From Purshia tridentata (taxonomy: Eukaryota; Streptophyta; Magnoliopsida; Rosales; Rosaceae): a DNA stretch of 27,181 bases. The stretch covers positions 1-27,181 of the forward strand of contig QANT01003540.1 in NCBI GenBank assembly GCA_003254885.1, read 5' to 3'. Shown one piece after another: positions 1-10,541 of the stretch. Under the pieces are notes generated by a model. It was not told where the DNA came from, did not search any database, and worked only from the letters and a program-made list of their open reading frames with translations. Each line of letters opens with the position of its first letter. The first letter of the stretch is position 1. The translations under genes were made by a program, and so were the position numbers.

Positions 1-540
1 TAGAGCCTAAAATTCTGGAGCTAAACCATAATATAAAAGCCGATAAACCAGTGCCGATCGATTGATTGATACAATTGAAATGTATTTACAAACTGGAGTC
101 AATCGTTCGTTTGGTATAGTTAAATCCCATAATTAATTATAGGATAATATGATAATATTAATTAGAATATATAATATAATATTATAATATTAAAGTAATA
201 TAAATTAGAATAATATTATGATAATACTAGGATAATATTAAGATTTACATATCATTAGTTTTAAGAAAATATTACACATTTTTTAAATATATTAAAAACA
301 TCTGGATAATATTTTTGGACTTTAGTCAAAAATAAAAAAGTATTAAGATATTAATCTAAGAAAAGAGAAAAAATTAGACCGGCCTATAAATCACCCATTT
401 ATAAATAGCAAATTTGATCCATTAGGAAACGATACCCGCACAAAATCGTCCAAACAAACAGAGTAATATTCAGTAATTGTGGTGGTAGAATAAGGTGATT
501 ATCTCTATATTTACACTATAGTGTAGGGCATAATGACAAG
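1..540. other. AT-rich spacer with AAT/ATA-rich simple sequence
   Basis: No gene is visible. Positions about 130-245 are an imperfect, self-complementary mixture of TAATATTA and GATAATAT units, which is low-complexity sequence or a decayed MITE. No terminal inverted repeat or target duplication could be set. Confidence 0.5.
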
Positions 541-631
541 CCGATCTTAGCTCAGTTGGTAGAGCGGAGGACTGTAGTTGGTATAACCGTCAGACATCCT
601 TAGGTCGCTGGTTCGAATCCGGCAGGTCGGA
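541..631 (+). tRNA. tRNA-Tyr (GUA), intron-containing
   Basis: This is a nuclear tRNA-Tyr gene. The acceptor arms CCGATCT (541-547) and AGGTCGG (624-630) pair with one T-G wobble, followed by discriminator A at 631. The A box (TAGCTCAGTTGG, 548-559) and B box (GGTTCGAATCC, 610-620) are intact, so internal RNA polymerase III promotion is expected. The anticodon GTA is at 574-576. The anticodon stem GAGGA/TCCTT closes only if an 18-nt intron (578-595) is removed after position 37, the standard intron site in plant tRNA-Tyr genes. The mature tRNA would be 73 nt plus CCA, which is not encoded. A CAA element lies directly upstream in GACAAG (535-540), as is common at plant tRNA genes, and a T run follows. 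The gene looks functional. Confidence 0.96.
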
Positions 632-3077
632 TATTTTTTAATGTTTTAATTTTTTTATTTGTAGTTACCAAATAAGGAGTCTAATTGTCTAAAATATAAA
701 AAAGTAACCTCACCTGACATCCATTGCCTTTCACTTGTTCCCCGATTAGTGAGTGATAGCCATTTTGCCTGTAGAAGAAGTTAAAACCCAAATGTTAGTT
801 ACTCAGGGTTTGGTTGTTCCAAGAATTAAGGGCAGAGAACTTGTCTTGGGGTCCTTGGTTCAATAAAGGCACCTCTGACCTGTGTGTATGGCACAAGGAA
901 AGGGGCATAGACTAATCCTCTACCCCAAGAAACTAGAATTGTTTAAGGTCGAAAAACTTAGACAATTCAAATGCAAGACCCGCAGGCACAAATTCTTGAC
1001 CCTTGACTTACGAAAGAAAATCATCCATTTCATTCAATTGCAAATTTTGCACTTCACATAAAAATAGTGGGCCATAAAGTTCCCAACTAGTTGTAACCTC
1101 CCCCACCATGTGGGAGGACATTTATATTCTTCCAATTATATTGTTATTGGGTAACATTTCAAATTCTTACAAAACAAATAAAAAAATTAAAAAAAAAAGA
1201 CTTATTTATCTCGTGAATGATGGGACCTAGACTTATCATGATTTTAACATACTTATCTATATTTTTAACTAATTAACTTCAAAAGAATCAAACTTTTAAT
1301 TTATCATGGTTCTAATACATTATTTAAAATATATAAATTTATCATAATTCTAAACTTCTTATTTCATCTACTATCATCACTTCGACTCATTTCAAAAGCT
1401 TAAGAAACTGATATTATCGAATAAATGATGGGTTGCTTTCCTAAAGGCTAAAGCAATAAGATATTATTATTGTTCCCAGCCAAGGTCCAAGGACCACGTC
1501 CGAAGTAGAGGCCAGTATGGCAATTGGGTGGAGTGGAGGCCCAATCTATTTACTTTTTAAATAAAAACAAAAGAGGAGTCATATTAATTTATGTGATTGT
1601 CTTGCAGTGACTTCCACGAAACTACCACTTATATTAAATTTTGTTACCATTAGTTTTCACTTTCTGACTGCTTTCATATCGACTTATAATAGCGCAGCCA
1701 TCAAGATAGATAAGTATGCTTCTTGATAGTGAATTTAAGGTTTAAAAAGAGTTTTAATTAAAAGGAAATACACTAAATAATTAATTTTAATCATTGGTCA
1801 AGTGAGTAATTTGATTATCTGCTACGAAAGTAATTAAGAAGGAAGGCATTATCTTTTAATTAAATTCTAATATTTATTCCCGGCCCAACAAAAATCTAAT
1901 ATGTATTGATTAATAGCAAGCATGCATAGTTATCTAGCTAGTTTGCCCTTATTTAATAACAGGGTTCAAATTAACACGTTTCATACGCGCTTGGAAGCCG
2001 ATTCTAGAGTCAAATATTATACTTTTCAATTAGAGTGACTTAATTGAGAGAAAATAAATTATATAGATATATAGATATATACATATAAAGAAGGGAAATG
2101 ACTTGGAGAGCTTGAAATGGTTGACCCAAAAGTTGGACTTTTGTTCTGGATGGTCTATTCTGAGCTGAGCTTAATTACATACATAGGAAAATTGAAACAT
2201 ATATAAGAAACTTCGATGTGGGAGGCTAATGTGGCCTTATTAATGCCTCGAATCTTCTTCATGTCTATTGTTGTAACATCAAGAGGACCACCTTAAAAAT
2301 GTTGATTATAGTAATTCGATCAATTACTTTCTTAAGAATGCATTTTTACTTAAAAAAGGGTTTTCATTAATTTTTACTTAAAAAAAGGTTTTCTAAGTTG
2401 TGAGTGCTTTCAGTGCGCTACAGGTTGATGATAATTTGGTGCAAGTAGGTGATCCAGTGCCCACTTTGGCTTGACACTCAAACTTGTCAATTCCATTTTT
2501 ATAAATTAATTTCTCAATTTTTCATTATACAAAAATGTATACACAGCAAGAGGATTTTGATTGCAAGCTAGCTAGCTAGCTACCTAGTAGTCTAACCTAA
2601 CAAAAATAATAATAATAATAATCATGACAAATTGGGTTTCCAAGCAAATCAATTATAATAATAGATCTCTCCATCAATTTTTAGTGTTTCGGTGTTCGTC
2701 CACAATAACTTCATTTGTGAACTAAAAAGAAAACTACTACATATATGCATGCACTGTAAACAATTTCTAGAGAGATTCGACGAGTTTGACTTAACACCTA
2801 ACTAATTTGATCAGTCCCCGATCTATAATTAGGATACTATGATGTGTGGCCGTTAATTAAGTTGTTGAAGAGACTGCAAGTAAAAGTTTTTAACCTAAAT
2901 CCTCACGAAAACCCAACAAATCAAGTAATTGAATGGCCTCATTCTTTGGTTGCTTCTTAATGTAATTGATTAATTAATATTGTAATTTGGTACAAATGAG
3001 GTTAATTAGCCCTTAATTTTCATCTTTGTTTTTTGGTTTTGTTTCTTTTTCCCTTTTTTATTTTATTTTTTATTTTA
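632..3077. other. AT-rich intergenic spacer without a supported gene
   Basis: Apart from the tRNA terminator, no open frame with coding character is seen on either strand. A less AT-rich stretch at about 700-1010 does not translate into a recognisable protein. Simple repeats include a GCTA run at 2568-2582 and an AAT run at about 2605-2622. Confidence 0.5.
634..639 (+). terminator. Pol III oligo-T terminator of tRNA-Tyr
   Basis: A run of six T residues begins three bases after the tRNA 3' end, which is the expected RNA polymerase III stop signal. Confidence 0.8.
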
Positions 3078-3300
3078 CATTTGGAAGAAGAACATGACAA
3101 TTGACAAAGAGGATATATGTAGTTGCAATATTAAAGAGGTGCAGCAACTTCAACTACCCAATTTGATGAGAATCTTAATATTTTTTTTTTTTTTTTTCAT
3201 TTGGAAGAAGAACATGACAATTGACAAAGAGGATATATGTAGTTGCAATATTAAAGAGGTGCAACAACTTCAACTACCCAATTTGATGAGAATCTTAATA
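3078..3300 (+). repeat. 103-bp tandem direct duplication (two copies)
   Basis: Positions 3078-3180 and 3198-3300 are identical over 103 bp except for one G/A difference (3144 versus 3264), with a unit spacing of exactly 120 bp. The copies are separated by a run of 17 T residues (3181-3197), and the first copy is preceded by a T-rich tract. The near identity points to a recent local duplication, perhaps by slippage or unequal exchange at the T tracts. A 120-codon open frame (3094-3456) spans both copies only because the 120-bp period is a multiple of three. Its translation has no protein-like features, so it is not called as a gene. Confidence 0.9.
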
Positions 3301-5960
3301 TGGATCGCTTGGCTCCTTAATTTGGATGTTCATGTTATATATATTGTATACCTGCTGTCATATTTTGTACTTACATTCAAATACAATCCACACACCACAT
3401 CACATTCCCAAATATGTACCTTTAAATTGATGAATATCCATCAGGGGACCAACTAGAATGTTATATATATAGGAATACATAGATGTAACATCTTTAATTA
3501 TTATGTGTGGCAAGGTAGGTTGTGTCATGTGTGGGTTGCATTAATTTAAGGCAACTTATATTAGGAGCATAATTTGTGCCGATTGTGGTAACAATGCATT
3601 GCATGCATTTTGATGTTGGAATTTAGAAGCATATATTCTCCTACCTTAATTCTTCATGTCATTCAAAATACGTGCAATGTTGTTTTAGGGAGAAAATAGA
3701 ATTTTAAAAAATAAATAATATATATATGAATAATAATGTTATGAAGTTATGGCATATGAGATAAGGATGTCCGTTTTTTGACCTTTTTGCTTCCATATAT
3801 TTTGAAGAATCCATATATAATAATGAGAAGATAAGATATGATAACAAAATGAATAAAGAAAAAAGAAGAAAAGTGAAAAGTGAAAAGTAGGAAATGAAAT
3901 GAACCAATTAATAGTGATTTTAGTTGGTCCTTTTACCTTTGCGACTATAAGAAAGCAAAAAGACAAATTATAATTTTTATACAGTGTGAGTACCGTGTAT
4001 TCTGCATGATGTCGACAAGCAAATTAAAGAAATTAAAGAAAAAAAACAAAGAAACATAAAGCTTGAGATGCATATGCAGTGTGTGGTGGTACAGATGTTG
4101 GAGAAGTGATAGACTGATTGCGTGCCTAAAACGTTTTATGTTTCCTAATTGCTATTACTTAAAAATTTTAATTTTTTGTCACATATGTGTTGTGAAGTTG
4201 TGAGTGGCGAGGACGGTTCCATTTCCGGCACGGCTTTGTCAAACAACCCATTTCCTATTTGGCATTTCGCATTTGGCATCTGGGCGCTCACACGCACACA
4301 ACGTTAGGGGCTACGTGTAAGAGGTACCCAATATTTGAGGGGTATAAGTGTAAGAACCCATAATTAAATTAAATTAATTTTGAAGTGTGGAGTGGTTTGG
4401 CGTGTAAGCACCCATTTTGAACACTTGTTAAGACAAGAGTTTTATGTGGGAATTCAACAATTGTGAGAGCAACATGTGTCCCCCACCTCCACCTCAATGG
4501 AATTATGGGAGTGCGAGCCTTGAGGGGTCCCCAAATTGATTCCAAATCTGGGAATAATCAAAGACATCACATGATCTATAATCACTGCTAGATAGATCTG
4601 AAGAATAATTCTATTTTATTTTTTCGAATTTTGAAAAAGGGCCTTATGATTTAGGGAACATTCAATATTAAATCAATTTTTCTGCTTCCATGTATTTTCG
4701 ACATATCATGTGTATAATTTTTCCATAATTGTAGGATAAATGTATTTTTAGGCTCCAATCTTCTTCTTTTTTTGTGTTAAATTTATTCATTTTCATTGGA
4801 AAAAAAATTATAAATCATATACTCCATTAATTTATTTTGGAAAATGATACTCATATGTTTGTGTTTTCATTCGTTATCACCCAATAAATTTCGTGTACAA
4901 TTTGTTTTGTAAATTTTCAAATTTATGCAACAAACAATCATTCTTTTCAGTGTACAAGTGAAAACAGCTATCAAAAAAAAAATTAAAAAAATAAATCAAT
5001 TAATAAATTGCTATAATTGCAATTTTTTGATAGGAAAACAAATAAATTATTAGAGAAAATTTGTCCGCCACGTTTTAATTCTAATTACAAATAAAAACTA
5101 ATTTAACTGAAACAGGGGGCTGAGAACAAATTGGCCCAAAAAAACAGGGGGCTGAGATTAAATTGGTAGTGAATTACAGTGTGTACGTGGAATTTAAGAG
5201 GCGAGTGCGTGTGTGACTGTGAGCGCGTGTCATAACGGAAAGACCTTGTGAACTCCCAAAAGCTGTCAGATAAACGGTCCAAATTTTTGTCGTTTTATAT
5301 ATTGACTGCGTCTTCACTGCGGGCTGCAGCCCATAGCTTGGCGTCGAAACCGTTGGTACTCGAACTGAAAAATCTTAACCTGCGCCCCCAGTTTACTCTA
5401 ACCAACCCCCCAACTGTTGCTCTGGTTAGGTCTCAAAACTTTCTCATATTTTCTTTCAAATTGCAACTGTGCCCTTCTTCTTTACAGAATATTTCGGACT
5501 TTGAAATAGCTTGTGTTGTCTTACTGGACGTCCTACTAATTAGGCAGGTACTTTGTATTTGAGCAAAATCTTTTAAGGTACAAATATAATCAATTCAATT
5601 AATCGAATCCAAATTAGTTGTGGCCTCATTCATTCTGGTGATCAAATACTCACATGCATGATGCATTCTTTTAATTCTCTTGCTTGAGCTACATTTAATG
5701 TAAGTTGTAACCACCATTTTATATGCACCAATTCATTTAATCTTCTCCCAATTAATAAATAATTAAGAAAGGTAATGAAATAAAAATCTCAAGCATTTAT
5801 GGGTACAACTATAATTTAAATATCAACAGGCGCCAGGTGGAGTACCCACAACAGAAATAAGAAGAAATGTAAGGGTACCAAATGAAAAACCAATAAACAA
5901 ATACCGTAATCCTAACGAAAATATCGCGAGAAATGAACCGTTATCTCGCTGCTCATCCAC
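3301..5960. other. AT-rich intergenic spacer upstream of the serine-rich gene
   Basis: No supported gene. A short direct repeat containing ACAGGGGGCTGAGA occurs twice at about 5113-5158 (31-bp period). Three copies of GTGTAAG followed by a CCCA end occur at 4315-4330, 4348-4360 and 4402-4414. The open frame at 5248-5562 has no ATG start and no recognisable domain. Confidence 0.5.
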
Positions 5961-5967
5961 TATAAAT
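5961..5967 (+). promoter_or_regulatory. TATA box of serine-rich protein gene
   Basis: TATAAAT lies 131 bp upstream of the ATG at 6098. A transcription start about 30 bp downstream would give a 5' UTR of roughly 100 nt, pyrimidine-rich towards its 3' end (6040-6080), as is common in plant leaders. Confidence 0.6.
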
Positions 5968-6097
5968 GCATAGCTCGAGTGAAGCTAAGTTTGCCGAATT
6001 GGGCAGCGAAACGCAGCTTAAGAAAAAAAAATAAAAAACTTCTCTGTGTCTTTTCCTCTCTCGTCTCTCTCTGAATTCTCAATCGCGTGAACAAAAA

Positions 6098-6715
6098 ATG
6101 GCAGCTACTTCTAGAAGATCCACAAGCGGATGCGGACCGGTTCTACGGTCCGGTTCGCCAGGCTTAAGGTTCTACAGCTCTCAGTCGTCATCCTCAGCCT
6201 TCGCTTCCTCCACTTCCAGCTTCTCTTCCCGATCCACCGGTTTCTTTCACCGCGCCACCTCTCCCACCCGTCTCAACCTCACCACCTCATCAACGCCGTC
6301 AGCCCAGTCCGTAAGCTTCTCTCTAGACCAGCGTCCCACCTCCCCGAGCCGATCTATCTCCGTCTCGCCACGTGGCAACGGCAACGGAGCCGTGAAGAGG
6401 CAGCAGCTCAGTAACCAGAAGCGGACGTGTATGTGTTCCCCTACGAACCACCCTGGGTCGTTCCGGTGCAGCCTCCACAAGGGATTTGGCAGCCACGCGC
6501 CGGTCTCTTCTTCGCCGTACTCGCAGAACCGCCTCAACGCGCGGAGATCGGCGATGACGAACTCGCTCGTGAGGATCGGCGGCGTCGAAGGTGATCTGGT
6601 GAGGCGCGCCTTGGCCGCTCTGATTCGTCCCTCCTCCCACAGCCAGAGGCGGCGAGCCGATTTCCGACCGAGGCCGAGCCGGCTCTCTACCATGTCCAAG
6701 TCCGACGAGTCGTAA
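6098..6715 (+). CDS. Serine-rich plant protein with CMCSPTNHPGSFRCSLHK motif
   Basis: An intronless gene for 205 residues. The protein is rich in Ser, Arg and Thr: residues 1-90 are a disordered Ser/Thr tract with several T/S-S-P sites, possible kinase targets. The one strongly conserved block is residues 111-128, a Cys/His cluster (C111, C113, H118, C124, H128) followed by Lys. I recognise this block from the small plant family annotated as serine-rich protein-related, which has single-exon members in Arabidopsis. The biochemical role is not established; the Cys/His spacing could bind metal, but that is inference. The C-terminus is basic (RRRADFRPRPSRL). The start follows a TATA box and leader, with AAAAAATGG around the ATG. 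The coding region is much richer in G+C than its surroundings, which leaves long antisense frames open across it; these are treated as shadows. Confidence 0.9.
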   Translation: MAATSRRSTSGCGPVLRSGSPGLRFYSSQSSSSAFASSTSSFSSRSTGFFHRATSPTRLNLTTSSTPSAQSVSFSLDQRPTSPSRSISVSPRGNGNGAVKRQQLSNQKRTCMCSPTNHPGSFRCSLHKGFGSHAPVSSSPYSQNRLNARRSAMTNSLVRIGGVEGDLVRRALAALIRPSSHSQRRRADFRPRPSRLSTMSKSDES

Positions 6716-7050
6716 TTGGAGAACAAATGAATTTTGGAAAACAAAAAATTGAGTTGGATTTGTTGTTTTGAGTTTTCTGGCGAGTTTAGGCTGCCGCGCT
6801 CGGCGGCGATGACGTCAGAATCCGGCGAAAGTGTTGGTGATCTGACGGATTTGTGCGATTCGGAACGGACTTGTTTTTTGGTGTCCTCCGGTGACCGAAG
6901 TGCTACACAGAGGACTATATGCTATGATTTCTCTACCACTATTCTGTATATATAAAATACACGTATATGTATCAGTACTGGCGCGCCATTTTGGGCGACT
7001 CCAAGCTTTGCTTTCTGGGACCTTTAACTTCCTTATAAGCATCAATTTAG
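6716..7050 (+). other. Probable 3' UTR of the serine-rich gene
   Basis: GC-richer sequence continues past the stop codon to about 7000. It carries a perfect TGACGTCA palindrome (6810-6817) and a GGCGCGCC palindrome near 6979. No polyadenylation site could be fixed. Confidence 0.4.
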
Positions 7051-9870
7051 CCCCAAATTAAATTCAAAGCCACCGAACAGATTCAATTCATTCACTCAAA
7101 TTTGGTTAACATAATGGTTCATTCGGTTTTGCCACTGCCGTTCGAATTTCACTTCATTTCTCCACTATGAAGTCCATTCATTTTGATGTCTGTGTCCCGT
7201 ATTCCGTTATGTTACGTTGTTCAAGGGGTATTTGTGTCGTCTGCCACGCCGTCAGCTTCGCTGTACGTTCCCTCCGTTTACCTCGTATCCGTACGTATAC
7301 CAGGTTCTGGATTCGTAGTCCATAGAGGTGAATTATTTTTATTATTATTAATTTTTGTCTTTTTTTTTTGCGCATTAATTAATTATTTATTTTGTATATT
7401 ATCTATTATATTTATACTGTTCTGTACATGATGGTATTTCTAGTTTTTCACTTTGCAGGTATATATGTTTTCGATGATTCGATCTCCATGGAAGTTGCAT
7501 CAAACTGGACTGCAATTTGTTGAGAAATTGAGTGGGGAATGACGCTAAGACCCCCTGCCAGAAGGATTGGATAAAGACGAATCTTACTAAGGCAATTAAT
7601 TGATTGGAATTCACTAAAATATCTGAACAGATTAAAAAAAAAAACGAAGTGGAGCCAATAATATAAATTATAATGAAATGAAAATTTAAAGTATATAGCT
7701 GTTGAGCTGGTGAACAACCGAAAAAAACATTAATGGAGGAAATTATTAGTGGGCAGTCGACGTGTGGGTGGTCGAGTCAAGAACTGAATTTGAAAGACAA
7801 AAAGGTGTCGTGAATGAATAGTCCCTATCCATCTCACAAATGGATGATGGGCATGGGCAGGGCTCTGTTTCAGGCTAGAAACCGAGTTTGGCCCCAAAAA
7901 TTAAAGATAGGGTTTTGGAAGGAAAGTAATTGGTGCGCATTGAGCAAGCTGCTTTTTAGTTTTTAGGGTTTTGTTTTTGTACAGTCTTGAAACACTCTCA
8001 GGCTCAGCAAATGTTCAAACTTATTAGGTTTCTTATCCGATCAGTCACATGATCACATCCACTTCTGATGACATTGCTTTGTTTCTTTTGGGTGTGGCCA
8101 ACTGGCCTGCTCATTACGTGTGAGATTCCAACCCCATCTTATTGTTAGAAACCAAATCAAGTTGAATTATGGGGGGTTTGTGCTGAGTCAGGGAGTGGTG
8201 TTTAGGGAAAGTAGTCGTTGGATGGATGTGGGGAAGCTATTTTCTATATGTGTTATATATGTGACATATCCTTACCGAAAGTGGATCAACTGGATCATAT
8301 CATGTGGGTCCAGTAGGCCCCAGGTGTGTAGTTCTGGTTCGGGTAGTGACAAGGCCCATGTGCATGTACTTGCCACGTGGGGTTGTTGGAGGGTGTGTCC
8401 TTGTTTCTTACTTTGTTCAAAGATAAGGATAAAGATAAGGTGATGATACATAGTAATAGTTCATAGAGGGTCTCGAGTTTACAGCTTTAGCAATTAGCAT
8501 AGTTTAATGTAAAAAAAAGTGGATATGTTTTGTGCTTGCTTTGTCCCTTTGTGGGGTAAGCCGATTTATGAGGGTTGAATCTTATTGCTTGTTTGTTTGT
8601 TCACTGCTCATGTATATCTTGTGGTGTGTTATAGTCAAAAACAAGTTGGGAGTGCAAGAGTGATGATGTCCTAAACAAAACCAACCACGTCCCAATTCAC
8701 TCACACAGCTCTAGCCCTCAAGTGCTCTATTTGTTTGCTTTCATTTATGCTTTATATTCTTCACAAATATATCTTAGCTGCTTAATCGTAACGTTCTTGT
8801 CTCGATAGGTATGTATGAAATTTGATGATATCATTGGATAAGCTAAATAAGACTTATGGGGTACTCTGCCTTTTGCAAATGGAAAAGACTGCCTGAATTC
8901 AAATGTACACTCGACATTGAGGTATATATTTGAACGTTGTTTCACATTTTGCATGCAATATTTCATAAATAGAACAAAAAAGAAAAGAAAATAAGACTCT
9001 CAATCTTGAGAGAAAGGAGATGACTCAAACCGGAGTGTAGTGTAGAATGGTGCTTCATTGAGAGGCAAAGCAAATTGTGTGAGTCTTGAGAAACAGAGTG
9101 TACGTCCATGCATGGACATTAATTAAGCGCAGGCGAAATATATATAAAGTGTATATAGGCTTTGATTATTTTTCAATGTGGGATTTGGATGCTTCCTTGT
9201 TTAATAGTCAGGACTCAAGACTCGGGCCGCAGCCCAAACTAGTCTGTTATGGACCTCATTAAAAAGGTGTATGTTAAAAAGAAGCCACCATCACATTAGC
9301 ACCCAAAGAAGAGGAAAGGACACGAGCATAAAGCCCATTCTCCTAATAGGAGTACAGGATTCAAACAAATGGTAACATCCCAGTCACAGTGATGAATTAG
9401 ATTCAAAAAAATGCCCATCTTTGCGCCAATAATTAATTATTCATTTTAATTTCTAACAATAATGAGGCTTTCTTATTCCCATGTTAAAAAAACCAAGACA
9501 AAATAGAGAATAGGGCTTCAACCACAAGAATGTTTCATTAACAAGCAGCCCCAAAAATATTGTTTTAGAGGCCAATCACCAATTCACGGTATTCACCATA
9601 AATTTATATATCTAATTACACATAATAGTAATAGAATATTATAACTGAATAAGAGTGCTACTACTCTAATAGCCCCGACTCACATGAGAAAAATATTTCT
9701 TTTCGTCAAATACATATATAACAATAATATCAAACTCAAAATATTATACTGCATCAAATACTTCAAATTTACTAATCCTCTAATAATATAAAAAAAATCT
9801 TTTTTTTTTTTACTCTTTCATATTATGTGTATATTCAATTATTAATGAACTAGGGATTTGAGACTAAAAT
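7051..9870. other. Intergenic spacer without a supported gene
   Basis: Open frames here lack an ATG start or protein-like composition. The stretch contains a G-box and GATA/I-box group at 8374-8440, listed separately, and T-rich and A-rich tracts at 9788-9810. An unseen non-coding transcript cannot be excluded. Confidence 0.45.
8374..8440 (+). promoter_or_regulatory. G-box plus triple GATA/I-box group
   Basis: A palindromic CACGTG (8374-8379, within GCCACGTGGGG) is followed within 50 bp by three GATAA motifs at about 8422, 8428 and 8434 (GATAAGG, GATAAAG, GATAAGG). The G-box plus I-box pairing is typical of light-responsive plant promoters. No gene starts within the next 2 kb, so the target is unknown. 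Confidence 0.4.
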
Positions 9871-9890
9871 GAAAATCTCAGCTTCTAGCA

Positions 9891-10052
9891 CACGTGGCTT
9901 CTTAGGAACACAACATAGCTACATTTTTTTCCCGAGAACTGGCCCAGTTTGTTTACTTTTTCGTTTGGAAGGCTACAAAGTGAGCCCACAAAAGGCCCAA
10001 GGTCATCCTCCTTACACGTCAGCTACGTCACGTGCGGAGACTCCAACGTCAG
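9891..10052 (+). promoter_or_regulatory. ACGT-core (G-box/ABRE) cluster upstream of MFS gene
   Basis: Four or five ACGT-core motifs lie within 160 bp: CACGTGGC (9891-9898, an ABRE-type G-box), ACACGTCA (about 10014-10021), TACGTCACGTG (10024-10034, an overlapping C-box and G-box) and AACGTCAG (about 10045-10052). These are bZIP/bHLH recognition cores. The cluster sits 490-650 bp before the MFS transporter ATG and is probably part of that gene's promoter. That the gene responds to ABA or light is inference. Confidence 0.55.
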
Positions 10053-10541
10053 ACTCAGACGAACATCTTTGTTTAGGTTTTGTTTTGTAGTCAAATTTTC
10101 TATATCTAGTATAGTAGTATCTACTAGACAACCACCACCCACTTGTCCTTAACTCCTTATAATCTCTGGTTGCAGAAAAGTGACATCTAATGTCTCAGAA
10201 TACACAGTCCAGTCACACACGCAATGGAAATGAAAATTTGCATTACAAAAAAAATGAGAAAATGAATTTCCAAAGGAACAGAGACGAAACCGCCGAGGAG
10301 TCCAGAAGGCAAAGGCCTAGTCATTGGTTGTTTGTACCGTTGGCTGGCATTGTACTCTTTTTACAAACCGATATTACAGAGATTCAGACAGTTTCCCAGA
10401 AATCTCTCCTCTCTGGCGTTCTCTGTTTACTTTTCTCCAAACTCTCACTACACCAACAACATCATAATCTTCATTATTAGCATCTTCTTTTTGTTTTTGT
10501 TTTGTTGTTGCTGAGCTCAAATCAAATATTAGCACCCATCA

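Noticed and set aside
3094..3456. 120-codon open frame over the tandem duplication
   Set aside because: It exists because the 120-bp unit is a multiple of three. The product contains a poly-Phe run from the T tract and no protein-like features.
6247..6744. Long minus-strand frames (165 and 105 codons) across the serine-rich gene
   Set aside because: They are antisense shadows. The sense frame has the conserved CMCSPTNHPG motif, and G+C-rich Ser/Arg codons leave the other frames open.
7183..7431. 82-codon plus-strand frame downstream of the serine-rich gene
   Set aside because: It begins with TTG (an internal ATG follows), and its second half is a run of hydrophobic residues from T-rich DNA. 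No homology is recognised.
10190..10480. ATG-started 96-codon frame 62 bp before the MFS start
   Set aside because: The product has no recognisable features and the transcription start is unknown. It could be an upstream ORF if the transcript starts before 10190, but the sequence alone does not show this.
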